Assembly: GCA_024699325.1 (NCBI GenBank) | Contig: JAILPS010000023.1 | Location: 1-42,438 of the forward strand | DNA length: 42,438 bases | Source: Lachnospiraceae bacterium | GTDB lineage: Bacteria > Bacillota > Clostridia > Lachnospirales > Lachnospiraceae | Reading direction: 5' to 3' | In this document: one piece after another, positions 17,615 to 27,206 of the stretch | Layout: every line of letters starts with the position of its first letter | Numbering within the stretch: the stretch's first letter is position 1 | Notes under the pieces: generated by a model | Database searches by the model: none | Told to the model about the DNA's origin: nothing | Seen by the model: only the letters and a program-made list of their open reading frames with translations | Program-made: the position numbers and the translations under genes

Positions 17615-19204
17615 CTATAAAAGAGGTGCTATAAGTTTAAGGAGAAGCTGTTCGAATCTCAGGAACCTTCCGCGGCCTGTGGTGTAGTACTGCGTCACCT
17701 CACGGCACTCTTTAAATGTCTCCTCGAAGTCTCTTCTGGTGTCCAGAACCGCCTTGCATTTCATGTACAGACAGCCGTTTTCGAAGTGGTGGAAGAAGCT
17801 TCTGAAGTCCAGATTTATGGTTCCGCAGGTGGCCACCTTGTCATCGGACACGCAGACCTTGCTGTGGCAAAAGCCGGGTGTCCACTCGTAAATCCTGACG
17901 CCCTTACTTGTGAGGGCGTTATAGTAGCTTCTGGTGGTTCTGTAGACGAAGCCCTTATCGGGGATGCCTGGCGTAATAATCCTGACGTCCACTCCCCTCT
18001 TGGCGGCAATCGTCATGGCATATATCATCTCGTCCGTGATTATAAGATAGGGCGTTATAAACCAGCAGTAGTCCGTAGCCCTGTTTAATATGCTTATGTA
18101 GGTGTTCTGACCGACATACTCATGGTCCATGGGACTGTCGGCATAGGGCTGAACATAGGCATCCTCATGTGCCTCATAGATGATCTCGGGGAGATAACCT
18201 GTTAAGGACGCCTCGTCCCTCTCCCCCTTCTTGGTGGCGTTCCAGTTTTCCAAAAACGTGATGGTCATGCTTCTAACTGCCTCGCCGCTAACCTTAACCG
18301 CAGTGTCCTTCCACTGCCCGTAGGGATGTGTGATGTTAAAATATTCATTGGCCAGATTGAAGCCTCCCGTGAAGCCCACACGCCCGTCAATCACGGTGAT
18401 TTTTCTGTGGTCACGGTTGTCGAGGAAGAAGTTTAACGGCGGCATGAAGGGGTTAAAAACCCTGCATTTTACGCCGTTTGCCTCTAACTTATTCTTAAAC
18501 TCCTTATTGATGAAGAATATGGAGCCAAGATCGTCATAGAAGACTCTGACCTCAACGCCTGCCCTGGCCCTCTCAAACAGTACCTCCTCTATGCCATGCC
18601 AGGCCTCTTTATCCTCTATGGCGTGATACTCCATGAAGATGAAATGCTTTGCCTTGGAGATGGCCTGTTTCATAGCCTCAAGCGCCTCACACTGGTCGGC
18701 AAAATACTCTATGTCCGTGTTCTTAAACAGCGGATAGCCACTGTTTTTGGAGAGGTATTCTGACACAGAATAGAGAAGGGGATCTTCCTTACACAGTTTC
18801 TCTGAAACTAACCCGGCCTTCTCTCCCACACCACCCTCGGTGAGCTTGGGCATAAGCCATTCGTCGATGGAAGCGTATCTCTGCTTCATCTTCTTCGTAT
18901 GGCCATTTAAGCCCATAATCAGAAGAAAACCCACGCCAATAATCGGCATTATGAGCAACAGCATTATGTAAGATGTCTTGATATTGCTTATGTCGTGGGC
19001 CGCGTAAATATACAAAACCATAATTAATGCGACCACATGCGTCAGTCGCTCCAGCCATGTTATGTATATGTTCAGTCCACTGAATGTGACAATAAGCACC
19101 ACAATCTCCGCAAGAATAACCAGGGCACACAGAATGAACCTCCCTATGTCGCTCTTGACTGCAAATGTTTTCTCTACGGTTTTCTCTCTGTCATGTCTTT
19201 CCAT
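17615..19204 (-). CDS. cls: Cardiolipin synthase (phospholipase D superfamily)
   Basis: A 529-residue membrane enzyme that joins two phosphatidylglycerols into cardiolipin. It has N-terminal transmembrane helices (about residues 18-95), then two PLD catalytic HKD motifs: HRKITVID in DNRDHRKITVIDGRVGFTGG and HSKVCVSD in GFCHSKVCVSDDKVATCG. ATG 19204 fits the AGGG ribosome site with 6-nt spacing; the ATG at 19210 is too close to it. The xylA terminator ends directly against this ribosome site, leaving no room for a promoter between them. Confidence 0.95.
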   Translation of the reverse strand: MERHDREKTVEKTFAVKSDIGRFILCALVILAEIVVLIVTFSGLNIYITWLERLTHVVALIMVLYIYAAHDISNIKTSYIMLLLIMPIIGVGFLLIMGLNGHTKKMKQRYASIDEWLMPKLTEGGVGEKAGLVSEKLCKEDPLLYSVSEYLSKNSGYPLFKNTDIEYFADQCEALEAMKQAISKAKHFIFMEYHAIEDKEAWHGIEEVLFERARAGVEVRVFYDDLGSIFFINKEFKNKLEANGVKCRVFNPFMPPLNFFLDNRDHRKITVIDGRVGFTGGFNLANEYFNITHPYGQWKDTAVKVSGEAVRSMTITFLENWNATKKGERDEASLTGYLPEIIYEAHEDAYVQPYADSPMDHEYVGQNTYISILNRATDYCWFITPYLIITDEMIYAMTIAAKRGVDVRIITPGIPDKGFVYRTTRSYYNALTSKGVRIYEWTPGFCHSKVCVSDDKVATCGTINLDFRSFFHHFENGCLYMKCKAVLDTRRDFEETFKECREVTQYYTTGRGRFLRFEQLLLKLIAPLL

Positions 19205-19221
19205 AATCATCCCTAAAAAAA

Positions 19222-19243
19222 CCGGGCGATAGATATCGCCCGG
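19222..19243 (-). terminator. Rho-independent terminator of xylA, abutting cls
   Basis: A perfect 9-bp stem CCGGGCGAT / ATCGCCCGG with AGAT loop, followed on the minus strand by seven T. The T-tract runs into the AGGG ribosome site of cls. Confidence 0.93.
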
Positions 19244-19261
19244 CGCAAAATCATAATTTAA

Positions 19262-20584
19262 TTAAACACCTGAAACGAGGATCTGGTTGAAGATATTCTC
19301 AAGAAGCTCCTGTCTGCCGCTGATGTTGGTAGTAACCTCACCGTTCTTAAGAGCGATAGCTGAGAGTGACTCAAAGCTCTCGTTGCCTGCGATGATGCTC
19401 TTGCCAAGATCTGAATTCCAGCTGGCATATCTCTTGTCTACGAAGTCGCCAATTCTGCCGTCCTCGATGATCTTATCAGCGATAAGAAGACCAAGAGCGA
19501 AGCTGTCCATACCGGCGATATGAGCAAGTGCTGTATCCTCAAGTGTGAATGAACCACGTCTCTGCTTAGAGTCGAAGTTGAGACCACCGTTTGTGAAGCC
19601 GCCAGCCTTGAGAATCTCAAGCATAGCAAGTGTTGTGCTGTAAAGCTGTGTAGGGAACTGGTCTGTATCCCAACCGAGAAGCTCATCACCCTGGTTAGCG
19701 TCAACTGAACCAAATGCTCCGTTGATTCTGGCAACTGCAAGCTCATGCTGGAATGTGTGTCCTGCAAGTGTTGCGTGGTTAGCCTCGATATTTAACTTGA
19801 AACGATCTAAGAGATCATACTTGCGCAAGAAGTTCAGCGCTGTGGCAGCGTCGAAATCATACTGGTTCTTGGTTGGCTCCTTTGGCTTAGGCTCGATGTA
19901 GAAGTCTCCGTCGAAGCCGATCTTGTTGCCGTATGCGATAGCCATCTTGAAGAAACGCGCCATGTTGTCAAGCTCAAGACCCATATCTGTGTTGAGAAGT
20001 GTCTCATAGCCCTCACGGCCGCCCCAGAATACGTAAGCGTGTCCGCCAAGCTTAACTGTAGCGTCCATAGCTGCCTTAACCTGTGCTGCTGCGTAAGCAT
20101 ATACATCTACGTTAGGTGATGTTGAAGCACCGTGCATATAACGTGGGTTGCCGAAAAGATTAGCTGTACCCCAGAGAAGCTTCTTGCCTGAGAGCTTCTG
20201 CTGCTCTGCTACAACGTCAACAATCTTAGCCAGGTTCTCGTTGCTCTCCTCAAGAGTTCTTCCCTCCGGAGCGAGATCGCGGTCATGGAAGCAGAAGTAG
20301 TCAATGCCTAACTTCTCCATGAACTCGAAACCTGCATAAACCTTAGCCTTAGCTAAATCCATAGCATCTGATGTTCCAAATGACTTGTCCTGTGTTGCAG
20401 AACCGAACATATCTACGCCGTTAGCGCAGAGTGTATGCCACCATGCCATAGCAAACTTCAGCTGCTCGCCCATAGTCTTTCCACGTACAATTCTATCCTT
20501 ATCATAGAACTTGTAAGAGAAAGGATTAGTGCTCTTAGGTCCCTCGTACTTAACTACAGGAACATTCTTAAAATATTCACCCAT
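19262..20584 (-). CDS. xylA: Xylose isomerase
   Basis: A 440-residue enzyme that converts D-xylose to D-xylulose. It has [46 protein letters not shown] and [17 protein letters not shown], which supply the His/Asp pair and the metal-binding Glu/Asp/His ligands. The length is standard for the class II family. ATG 20584 follows AGGAGAG; an in-frame ATG at 20605 lies upstream of that site. No xylulokinase is adjacent. The promoter is near-consensus with a different palindrome from the AraR sites. Confidence 0.98.
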   Translation of the reverse strand: MGEYFKNVPVVKYEGPKSTNPFSYKFYDKDRIVRGKTMGEQLKFAMAWWHTLCANGVDMFGSATQDKSFGTSDAMDLAKAKVYAGFEFMEKLGIDYFCFHDRDLAPEGRTLEESNENLAKIVDVVAEQQKLSGKKLLWGTANLFGNPRYMHGASTSPNVDVYAYAAAQVKAAMDATVKLGGHAYVFWGGREGYETLLNTDMGLELDNMARFFKMAIAYGNKIGFDGDFYIEPKPKEPTKNQYDFDAATALNFLRKYDLLDRFKLNIEANHATLAGHTFQHELAVARINGAFGSVDANQGDELLGWDTDQFPTQLYSTTLAMLEILKAGGFTNGGLNFDSKQRRGSFTLEDTALAHIAGMDSFALGLLIADKIIEDGRIGDFVDKRYASWNSDLGKSIIAGNESFESLSAIALKNGEVTTNISGRQELLENIFNQILVSGV

Positions 20585-20612
20585 ATCTACTCTCCTTTTG
20601 TCCATTGCGACA

Positions 20613-20630
20613 TATTATTCGTTAATAATA
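20613..20630. promoter_or_regulatory. Palindrome downstream of the xylA promoter
   Basis: TATTATTCGTTAATAATA, 7-bp perfect arms with a CGTT centre, positioned near the start of transcription of xylA. It does not resemble the AraR operator, so a separate regulator is suggested. Confidence 0.5.
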
Positions 20631-20640
20631 GACTGTTCCA

Positions 20641-20670
20641 ATTATAGTGCTTAGCGCTTTTATATGTCAA
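20641..20670 (-). promoter_or_regulatory. xylA promoter
   Basis: Consensus TTGACA (20665-20670) and TATAAT (20641-20646) on the minus strand with an 18-nt spacer, about 57 nt ahead of the xylA ATG. Confidence 0.85.
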
Positions 20671-20729
20671 GAAGTTTGTGTAAAAAATTAGACATCTGTA
20701 AGATTTTTGTGCATTACTCCCCAAAACTA

Positions 20730-20765
20730 ATATCTCCCCCGCCAGAAGCCCGGCAGGGGAGATAT
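20730..20765 (-). terminator. Rho-independent terminator of araR
   Basis: The arms ATATCTCCCC-C-GCC and GGC-A-GGGGAGATAT pair over 13 bp with one mismatch; the minus strand continues with TAGTTTTG. It closes the araA-araR unit. Confidence 0.88.
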
Positions 20766-20770
20766 ACACG

Positions 20771-21865
20771 TTATTCTATTCCACGACCCGGAGCCGCAAC
20801 AGATTCTCTCACCCTGCTCTCGGCTCTGAAAATATAGTTGCCGTCAAAGCCAGGGTTTTCAATCATTTCCAGAAGATTCTCGGCTGTCCTTCTGCCCAGT
20901 TCCTCCTTAGGATGGGAGAACGAAGTGAGGGTCTGAGCATGGGGGCTCGCGCTCTCTGCGTCATCAATTCCTACGACTGAGTAGTCCTCGGGAACCCTGA
21001 TGCCGGCGTCCTTGAGAATACTTATGAGCTGCCATGCCGCATCGTCGTTGTAGCACAGACATGCGGTTGTGCCCTTAAGTCTCTCTAAAATATATCCGCC
21101 TATGGCGCTCATGTTGCCAAAAGTCTCTGTGTCCACCATCACGGTGTGTCTGCTCTGAGCCTGAATGTTCTTCTCAAGCAGGGCGTTCATGTAGCCCGCA
21201 TAGCGAAGGTGGCTCTGTCCGTCGTCGGACTTCATTATGAGTCCGATATGCTCATGGCCTGCCTCGATAAGCATTCTCGCAGCGTCCCTTCCCACCTCGA
21301 AATCGTCTATTCTCACGCATGGGAGGCCAAGCTGCGGATAGCTGGCGTTAAAGCATATTATCGGGACATTCATGGTCTGAAGCTTTCGGTAGAGGTCCGC
21401 ATTTGGATTGGGGAGACCACTCTTGGCGGCCTCCACAATTATTCCATCAAAATTATCATCAGCTATCAGATGCGTCAGGATGTTTCTCTCCTGCCATACG
21501 CTGTCCCCCGTAAATGAGGTCTGAGTCATATACCCTGCGCCATTTAATACGTCCTGAATGCCCTTAAGTGTGGGCGGGAATATATAACTGTCAACATATG
21601 TGGAGATAATGACTATGCGGCCATAGACTCTTCTCTTTCTCGGAGATACCGTGGAGCCGATATAGGTTCCGCTGCCCTGAACTCTCACCAGAATGCCCTC
21701 GCTCACGAGGTCTCCGGTTGCCTTCCTGACAGTCTGGCGGCTTAGGCCAAACTTGTCAGCCAGCTCATGTTCAGGAAGAAGCCTGTCGCCCTTATGAAAT
21801 ACGCCCTGTGCTATCTGCTGCTTAATCCAGTCTATTACGACCTGATACTTATGTTCGTTTGACAT
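20771..21865 (-). CDS. araR: AraR-type arabinose repressor (GntR DNA-binding domain, LacI ligand domain)
   Basis: A 364-residue chimeric regulator with an N-terminal GntR winged helix (about residues 5-70; LLPEHELADKFGLSRQTVRKATGDL) and a C-terminal LacI/periplasmic-binding-like effector domain (about 78-350; PEDYSVVGIDDAES). This architecture is that of AraR, which releases DNA when L-arabinose binds. It starts 4 nt after the araA stop with only a weak ribosome site (GAGAT), so it is translated by coupling. Operators matching the AraR consensus stand before araA and xfp. Confidence 0.93.
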   Translation of the reverse strand: MSNEHKYQVVIDWIKQQIAQGVFHKGDRLLPEHELADKFGLSRQTVRKATGDLVSEGILVRVQGSGTYIGSTVSPRKRRVYGRIVIISTYVDSYIFPPTLKGIQDVLNGAGYMTQTSFTGDSVWQERNILTHLIADDNFDGIIVEAAKSGLPNPNADLYRKLQTMNVPIICFNASYPQLGLPCVRIDDFEVGRDAARMLIEAGHEHIGLIMKSDDGQSHLRYAGYMNALLEKNIQAQSRHTVMVDTETFGNMSAIGGYILERLKGTTACLCYNDDAAWQLISILKDAGIRVPEDYSVVGIDDAESASPHAQTLTSFSHPKEELGRRTAENLLEMIENPGFDGNYIFRAESRVRESVAAPGRGIE

Positions 21866-21869
21866 ATTA

Positions 21870-23309
21870 TTATCTCATGAAAAACTTCTGAAGATCTGCC
21901 TCAGTTGTGTCATCGCCGATTGTGACAAGCTCTGTTCCTGTAAGTCTTGCAAACATTGCGATATCGTCTCTTGTAAGTGCTGTAGAGATTACGCTGTGGT
22001 GAGCGCCGCCTGCATAGCACCAGCCTGCTGATCCAATCTGGAAGTTAGGCTTAAGTCTGTACATAAGTCTTGCAACAGGAAGGTTAGGCATTGGCTGTGG
22101 CTGCTTAACAAGCTCAATGTCTGCGCACACGATTCTGAAGTGGTCGCCCATATCGATAAGAGTAACCTGGATAGCATCGCCTGTAACGCTGTCAAATACG
22201 AGACGTGCAGGATCTGCCTTGCCGCCGATGCCAAGAGGATGAACTTGGATCTCAGGCTTGTTAAGAGCAAACTGAGCAGGAACCTCGAGCATGTGTGATG
22301 CGAGCTCTAACTCCTCGCCCTCTGTGAGGTCATATGTGTAATCCTCGATGAAGCCTGTAGCGCCATCTCTGCCCTCTGCCATCTTCATGAGAATTGCAGA
22401 AAATGCTGAGATCTTGTAGTCGCCCTCAGGGCCGAAGCCAACGCCCTTAGCCATAAGGTTCTGAGCTGCGATACCAGGAAGCTGCTTCATACCGTGAAGA
22501 TCCTGGAATGTGTCTGTGAATGCCTGGCAGTTGTTCTTAGCTAAGAACTTCTCAAATGCAACCTCATACTTAGCCTGCTCGCGAACAACATCAATTCTGT
22601 CTGTAGCCATGGTGTACTTAGCTGTGTACTCTGCCATCTTAGCGTCTGCCTCAGCGTCAGTCACCTCGTCAACGAGTTTAGCGATCTCGCCGATACCCCA
22701 GTACTTAATTTCCCAGCCGTACTTAATCTGAGCCTCAAGTCTGTTTCCATCTGTAACTGCAACGTCACGCATGTTGTTTCCAAATGTTGCAACTGTGAGG
22801 TTCTTAGACAGGCCGATAGCCTTACATACGCCTGCGAACTGCTTAATTCTGTTTAATACATAGTCATGCTTATAGTATCCTGCAACAACCTCGTGAGCGA
22901 TGTTCATTCTGGCTAAGATATAACCATACTCTCTGTCGCCGTGTGCTGCCTGGTTAAGGTTCATGAAATCCATATCAATCTTGTCATATGGAAGCTTCTC
23001 ATTAGCCTGTGTGTGTAAATGAAGAAGTGGCTTGTTCAAGATCTGAAGACCCTTAATCCACATCTTAGCTGGTGAGAATGTGTGCATCCATGTGATAACA
23101 CCGACACAGTCGTCATCGTTCATGGCAGCTCTCATGTCGCTTACACAGATGTCAGATGTCTCAACTGTTGGAAGAAGCTCAAATGTAACTGTGTCACCCA
23201 ACTTCGCGTTGAAGAAATCAACCATCTCTCTGCAATCTGCAGCAACCTGCTTAAGGCACTCTTCTCCGTAGAGATCCTGGCTGCCTGGAATAAAATAAAT
23301 CTTGCTCAT
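21870..23309 (-). CDS. araA: L-arabinose isomerase
   Basis: A 479-residue cytosolic enzyme that converts L-arabinose to L-ribulose. It starts MSKIYFIPGSQDLYGEEC and has VITWMHTFSPAKMWI, HLHTQANEKLPYD, the FGPEGDYKISAFSAILMKMAEG region with active-site Glu, and GGAHHSV near the C-terminus for metal binding. ATG 23309 follows GGAGGT by 6 nt; the reading frame extends upstream without a ribosome site. It is first in a unit with araR. No araB or araD is present in the window. Confidence 0.97.
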   Translation of the reverse strand: MSKIYFIPGSQDLYGEECLKQVAADCREMVDFFNAKLGDTVTFELLPTVETSDICVSDMRAAMNDDDCVGVITWMHTFSPAKMWIKGLQILNKPLLHLHTQANEKLPYDKIDMDFMNLNQAAHGDREYGYILARMNIAHEVVAGYYKHDYVLNRIKQFAGVCKAIGLSKNLTVATFGNNMRDVAVTDGNRLEAQIKYGWEIKYWGIGEIAKLVDEVTDAEADAKMAEYTAKYTMATDRIDVVREQAKYEVAFEKFLAKNNCQAFTDTFQDLHGMKQLPGIAAQNLMAKGVGFGPEGDYKISAFSAILMKMAEGRDGATGFIEDYTYDLTEGEELELASHMLEVPAQFALNKPEIQVHPLGIGGKADPARLVFDSVTGDAIQVTLIDMGDHFRIVCADIELVKQPQPMPNLPVARLMYRLKPNFQIGSAGWCYAGGAHHSVISTALTRDDIAMFARLTGTELVTIGDDTTEADLQKFFMR

Positions 23310-23370
23310 CGCAATACCTCCATAAAATATATTATCGGGGGTCTCTCCCCTAGTGTTCGTATCTAATCCC

Positions 23371-23399
23371 ACTATATTTTAAATGTACGCTTTTGTCAA
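23371..23399 (-). promoter_or_regulatory. araA promoter
   Basis: On the minus strand TTGACA (23394-23399) and TATAGT (23371-23376) are separated by 17 nt. A further GTAC half-site (about 23384-23389) lies in the spacer. Confidence 0.8.
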
Positions 23400-23422
23400 T
23401 ATTTGTATTTGTGAATTTTTAA

Positions 23423-23451
23423 AGTTGTACGTCATATTTGTACGTACATCT
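23423..23451. promoter_or_regulatory. Tandem AraR operators upstream of araA
   Basis: The site at 23436-23451 matches the AraR consensus at 14 of 16 positions; an overlapping one at 23423-23438 matches at 11 of 16. They lie about 25 nt upstream of the -35 box. Confidence 0.75.
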
Positions 23452-23463
23452 TCAGGTAAAATA

Positions 23464-23488
23464 AGGGCTGTCGCCAAGCGACAGCCCT
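23464..23488 (-). terminator. Rho-independent terminator of the large membrane protein gene
   Basis: A perfect 11-bp stem AGGGCTGTCGC / GCGACAGCCCT with CAA loop, followed on the minus strand by TATTTTAC. A very similar hairpin ends the nuclease gene at 41511. Confidence 0.9.
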
Positions 23489-23497
23489 GTGAAAACC

Positions 23498-25642
23498 TTA
23501 TTCATATATAACATCGTAAATATACAGCCCGTTACCGCTTCCCGACAGGCTAAATGTAACGCTGTCAGTGTTAAACGCAGTCAGATCCCTGCGGCTTATC
23601 ACGTGGGCGATATCAAGCTTGTGCAGATCGTCCACCGCCAGATACAGTTTGAAGCCATCCACGATATTGTATTCAAACTCTGTGCGGTCATAGGTGATGT
23701 CCAGCCAGATATGGGCATATCTGTTGTAGATATCCTCGCACTCTCCCGTAGGATCTAAAAGTCTCCACCTCTCAAGTGCCGGATAGATGTTGATGCAGTC
23801 GATTGTCCGAGCACCGGCCATGATGCTTAAGTCATTGATTGGATAGCCCTCAACGTCCGTGATCCATAAGCCCTCGCTGTCTCGCTCCACAGTGCTGCTT
23901 ATAGCCTTATATATGTCACTCTCGTAGATAACATCCAGGCCTCTCTGCACGGGATTGACCATGCCGCCTACGTAGAACATAACTATCAGGATTCCTGCCA
24001 CAAGCACTTCCTGAATGTGCTTCTTTAGGTTCGTGTAGAACAGCGCTGCGCCAAACATTGCCGCGACAAGCAGCACATCAAACACAATTATGACAGTTTC
24101 AAGCCATTTATCATACTCTCTGAAGGTTATTACGGCGATGACAGCCGTAGAGATTAATAATAGCGCGCTCTTAGGCTTCCATGTAAGAAGCTCAGGCTCC
24201 CTATTGACAACCATCATACATCTGATCAGCAGGATAATATCTCCAAAACCAATCATCTGCGCGGTTCTCATGCCCGCGCAGTGGCTCATGAGAGTAATCT
24301 TCTCAAGCCATGACGGGAAGCCCACCAGCGTGTACAGTATTAGCACTGCCTCTAACAAGAAGGTGCTGACTAGAAGCACATCCCTCTTCTTCTTAAACAC
24401 CACCAGATAGAGTGTCAGAAGAATTCCAAGCGGCGCCAGCCCATAGAACATGGCAAACTCACACTGGTTGGTTATGTTGCCTGTGTAGATTGCAAGCGTT
24501 GAGTTGCCCGCGTACAGCATGGTGTACATATATGTGTGGTCTCCGGAGTTCTCCCTGAGTCCCGGATAGACCGTGTTCATGATGATTTTAATGGTCTCCC
24601 CTGATTTGGAGAGGATGTAGAGACTTACTGCGCCTATGATAATCACGCAGACTCCCATGTATGGAACCCACGCCCTGAAATTCTTAAGAGTTTCCCTGTT
24701 CTTAACCATGACCCAGATGAAGAGCGCCAGGAATATGTAGCCAAGCGCCACCTCCCAGCTGGGATACATGGTAAATATGTAACTGCCGCCGCATATTGCC
24801 ATGGCTACGGCCAAAACAACCTTTTTTATGACCGTGTCAGATGCGCTTAACAGTCTGTCAAGAAGCACTATAAATATCTGGCCCAGAGCAAGCATTTCCA
24901 CCAAGCCGTTGATGGCAAACCACCAGGCTACCACCGGCGAGAAGAACACGAGCGCTGTGTAAATCACGGAGAGCTTCCTGTTCTTGCCTGTAATCAGCAT
25001 GCCAAGCTCGAAGCTTCCCATGAGGAGCGCTATGGCTCTTGAGCACCACCAGAAGGAGAAGCCCTTCGGCGCGCTCAGGAATAAGAAGCCCCAATGGAAT
25101 GGCCTGAACAAAACCGCCAGGTCTCTGACCGGAGCGCCGTACTCCATAAACACGTCGGTCGACGTGCCTCTCACAATCTCTGAAAAATATGAAAATGCAT
25201 CGCTTCCGCCGTGATACTGGCTTAACATCAGCGGCGTGAGAGTCGCATATTCGTCTCCTCTTATACCTCTCGAGGTTCCTATAAGAATTCCCCTGTCGTC
25301 TATGGGGTAGCCCAGATAAGCGCCCCACTCCGCTATGGAGGAACCATTTAATTCAAATATGACGCACAGCGCGAGCACCACAAATGCCAGAACATACCTG
25401 AACCTGTAGATTATGTCGTACGCCTTCGCCCTGTTTGGTATGAAAAACCTGACAAAAAGGTACGATATCACGAGGGATGGTATGAACAGCTTCGGCGTTA
25501 TCCTTAGCGTTTCTTTAATGAGAGGCATAGCCTCCTTCATGTACAGAAGGAAGTGAAACAATCGAAGCGTAATAACGATAAGCAGTGCGATTAAAACCGC
25601 TGCCGCTATACGCCAGACTTCCTTAACAATCTTATCCTTCAT
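23498..25642 (-). CDS. Polytopic membrane protein, GT-C glycosyltransferase-like
   Basis: A 714-residue protein with about 13 hydrophobic helices in the first 560 residues and a soluble C-terminal domain of about 140 residues (from around 575). The large first loop carries the polar RGDEYATLTPLMLSQY stretch, placed like the acidic catalytic loop of GT-C enzymes that use lipid-linked sugars. No specific family is recognised, so a role in cell-surface glycan assembly is inferred only from topology. AGGAAG precedes the ATG. It begins 32 nt after the proA stop and likely shares its transcript, though the functions look unrelated. Confidence 0.75.
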   Translation of the reverse strand: MKDKIVKEVWRIAAAVLIALLIVITLRLFHFLLYMKEAMPLIKETLRITPKLFIPSLVISYLFVRFFIPNRAKAYDIIYRFRYVLAFVVLALCVIFELNGSSIAEWGAYLGYPIDDRGILIGTSRGIRGDEYATLTPLMLSQYHGGSDAFSYFSEIVRGTSTDVFMEYGAPVRDLAVLFRPFHWGFLFLSAPKGFSFWWCSRAIALLMGSFELGMLITGKNRKLSVIYTALVFFSPVVAWWFAINGLVEMLALGQIFIVLLDRLLSASDTVIKKVVLAVAMAICGGSYIFTMYPSWEVALGYIFLALFIWVMVKNRETLKNFRAWVPYMGVCVIIIGAVSLYILSKSGETIKIIMNTVYPGLRENSGDHTYMYTMLYAGNSTLAIYTGNITNQCEFAMFYGLAPLGILLTLYLVVFKKKRDVLLVSTFLLEAVLILYTLVGFPSWLEKITLMSHCAGMRTAQMIGFGDIILLIRCMMVVNREPELLTWKPKSALLLISTAVIAVITFREYDKWLETVIIVFDVLLVAAMFGAALFYTNLKKHIQEVLVAGILIVMFYVGGMVNPVQRGLDVIYESDIYKAISSTVERDSEGLWITDVEGYPINDLSIMAGARTIDCINIYPALERWRLLDPTGECEDIYNRYAHIWLDITYDRTEFEYNIVDGFKLYLAVDDLHKLDIAHVISRRDLTAFNTDSVTFSLSGSGNGLYIYDVIYE

Positions 25643-25674
25643 AATTCTTCCTGTAGATATATAATAATATTTAA

Positions 25675-26964
25675 CTATAAATCCTTGTGATGGAACTGTT
25701 TTCTGCCCTCAGCGTAGTCCCCCACGATGTGGCCGTCGCCGTAGAGCTTGTATTTGTAGGTGGTTAATCCCTCCAGTCCCACAGGTCCTCTGGCGTGTAT
25801 CTTGCTGGTGCTTATGCCAACCTCCGCGCCGAAGCCGTATCTGAAGCCATCCGCAAATCTGGTGGATGCGTTCTGGTAAACACCTGCGCTGTCCACAAGG
25901 TTCATGAACTTCTCTGCGGTCTGTGCATTCTCAGTTATGATGCAGTCCGTGTGATGTGAGCCAAATGTGTTGATGTGGGCTATGGCCTCGTCAACTCCGC
26001 TCACAAGCTTGATGGATATGACCATGTCGAGGTACTCTGTGGCAAAATCATCCTCGCCCATGACCTCTCCGCCGATCATGTCCGTGACCTCCTTGGTGCC
26101 GCGGATCTTAACGCCGCCCTCCCTAAGCCTCTCTGCCAGAACAGGAAGCATGACAGAGGCCTTCTCCCTGTCAAGGAGCAGCGTCTCGGTGGCGTTACAT
26201 GCAGCCGTGTACTGCGTCTTCGCATCTAAGAGGATCTTAGCTGCCTTCTCTATGTCCGCGTCCCTGTCGATATATGTGTGGCAGATGCCATCCGCATGGC
26301 CCATAACAGGGATCTTGGTGTTGTTCATAATATACTGCACGAAGGCGTTTGAGCCTCTTGGTATCAGAAGATCAACGCTCTTGTTGCACGCGAGAAGCTC
26401 GTCTATCTCGCTGTGGCCCTCAGCCTGAAGCATACAGCCCTCTGGAGCGCCTGTTTTTACGGCAGCTTCATAGATTATGTCAAACAGTATCTTATTAGTG
26501 TTTGCTGTCTCCTTGCCTCCCTTTAAAACTGCGCAGTTGCCGCTCTTGATGCAAAGAGATGATATCTGAACCAACGCGTCAGGTCTGGCCTCGAAGATTA
26601 TTCCTATAACGCCTATCGGGCAGGAAACCCTGTAGAGGTTTAACCCCTCGTCAAGCTGTCTTGCGAGGAGGGTTTTGCCGATGGGGTCAGCAAGGCTCAC
26701 CAGCTGGTCGATACCTGCCGTTACGTCAGCGAGCTTATGCTCGTCAAACTTAAGTCTCTTCTTGACAGATGCGGCAATGCCGTTTTGCTCTGCAGCGTCC
26801 ATGTCCTTTTTGTTGGCTGCAAATATAGCATCGCGGTTTTTAAGAAGTGCCTCCCTGACCGCGAGAAGAATAGCATTTCTCACATCTATGGACAGAGCCG
26901 CCATTTTGTAGCTGTCGGCCTTCATTTTCTTAGTAGCTTCCATCATGGTAAGTTTAGCTTCCAT
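25675..26964 (-). CDS. proA: Glutamate-5-semialdehyde dehydrogenase (gamma-glutamyl phosphate reductase)
   Basis: A 429-residue NADPH enzyme for the second step of proline synthesis. It has VCPIGVIGIIFEARPDAL-type sequence (VSCPIGVIGIIFEARPD), LIPRGSNAFVQ, the catalytic Cys in AKTQYTAACNATETLL, and RFADGFRYGFGAEVGISTSKIHARGPVGLEGLTTYKY near the C-terminus. The residues just before the Cys (YTAAC) differ from the frequent RPGVC form. AGGAGG lies 4-5 nt before the ATG. A TTGACA (27019-27024) / GATAAT (26996-27001) promoter with a 17-nt spacer drives it. Confidence 0.96.
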   Translation of the reverse strand: MEAKLTMMEATKKMKADSYKMAALSIDVRNAILLAVREALLKNRDAIFAANKKDMDAAEQNGIAASVKKRLKFDEHKLADVTAGIDQLVSLADPIGKTLLARQLDEGLNLYRVSCPIGVIGIIFEARPDALVQISSLCIKSGNCAVLKGGKETANTNKILFDIIYEAAVKTGAPEGCMLQAEGHSEIDELLACNKSVDLLIPRGSNAFVQYIMNNTKIPVMGHADGICHTYIDRDADIEKAAKILLDAKTQYTAACNATETLLLDREKASVMLPVLAERLREGGVKIRGTKEVTDMIGGEVMGEDDFATEYLDMVISIKLVSGVDEAIAHINTFGSHHTDCIITENAQTAEKFMNLVDSAGVYQNASTRFADGFRYGFGAEVGISTSKIHARGPVGLEGLTTYKYKLYGDGHIVGDYAEGRKQFHHKDL

Positions 26965-27147
26965 AACTCCTCCTCTAAAACAAAATACTGCGTTAATTAT
27001 CTATCTTTTTAATTTATATGTCAAGCCGAAGGGGAACGAAAACGACTGAATTTTAAGATTTTCTCAAACAATCCAAACAATTGCGCGACATTGATAATTT
27101 TTGTCAGATTTGTACAATGATTAGGCGTATTTTTATCGAATTTTTAG

Positions 27148-27176
27148 TTGAATTTTCAAAAATATTACATTAAAAT
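27148..27176 (+). promoter_or_regulatory. Promoter of the 105-residue gene
   Basis: TTGAAT (27148-27153) and TAAAAT (27171-27176) with a 17-nt spacer, 31 nt ahead of the ATG. Confidence 0.6.
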
Positions 27177-27206
27177 ATATGTATCAAGCATCACGGAGGG
27201 ACGCAT

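Noticed and set aside
20647-20664. A catabolite-responsive (cre)-like AAAAGCGCT in the xylA promoter spacer.
   Set aside because: It misses several conserved cre positions, so it is not better than chance in this AT-rich spacer.
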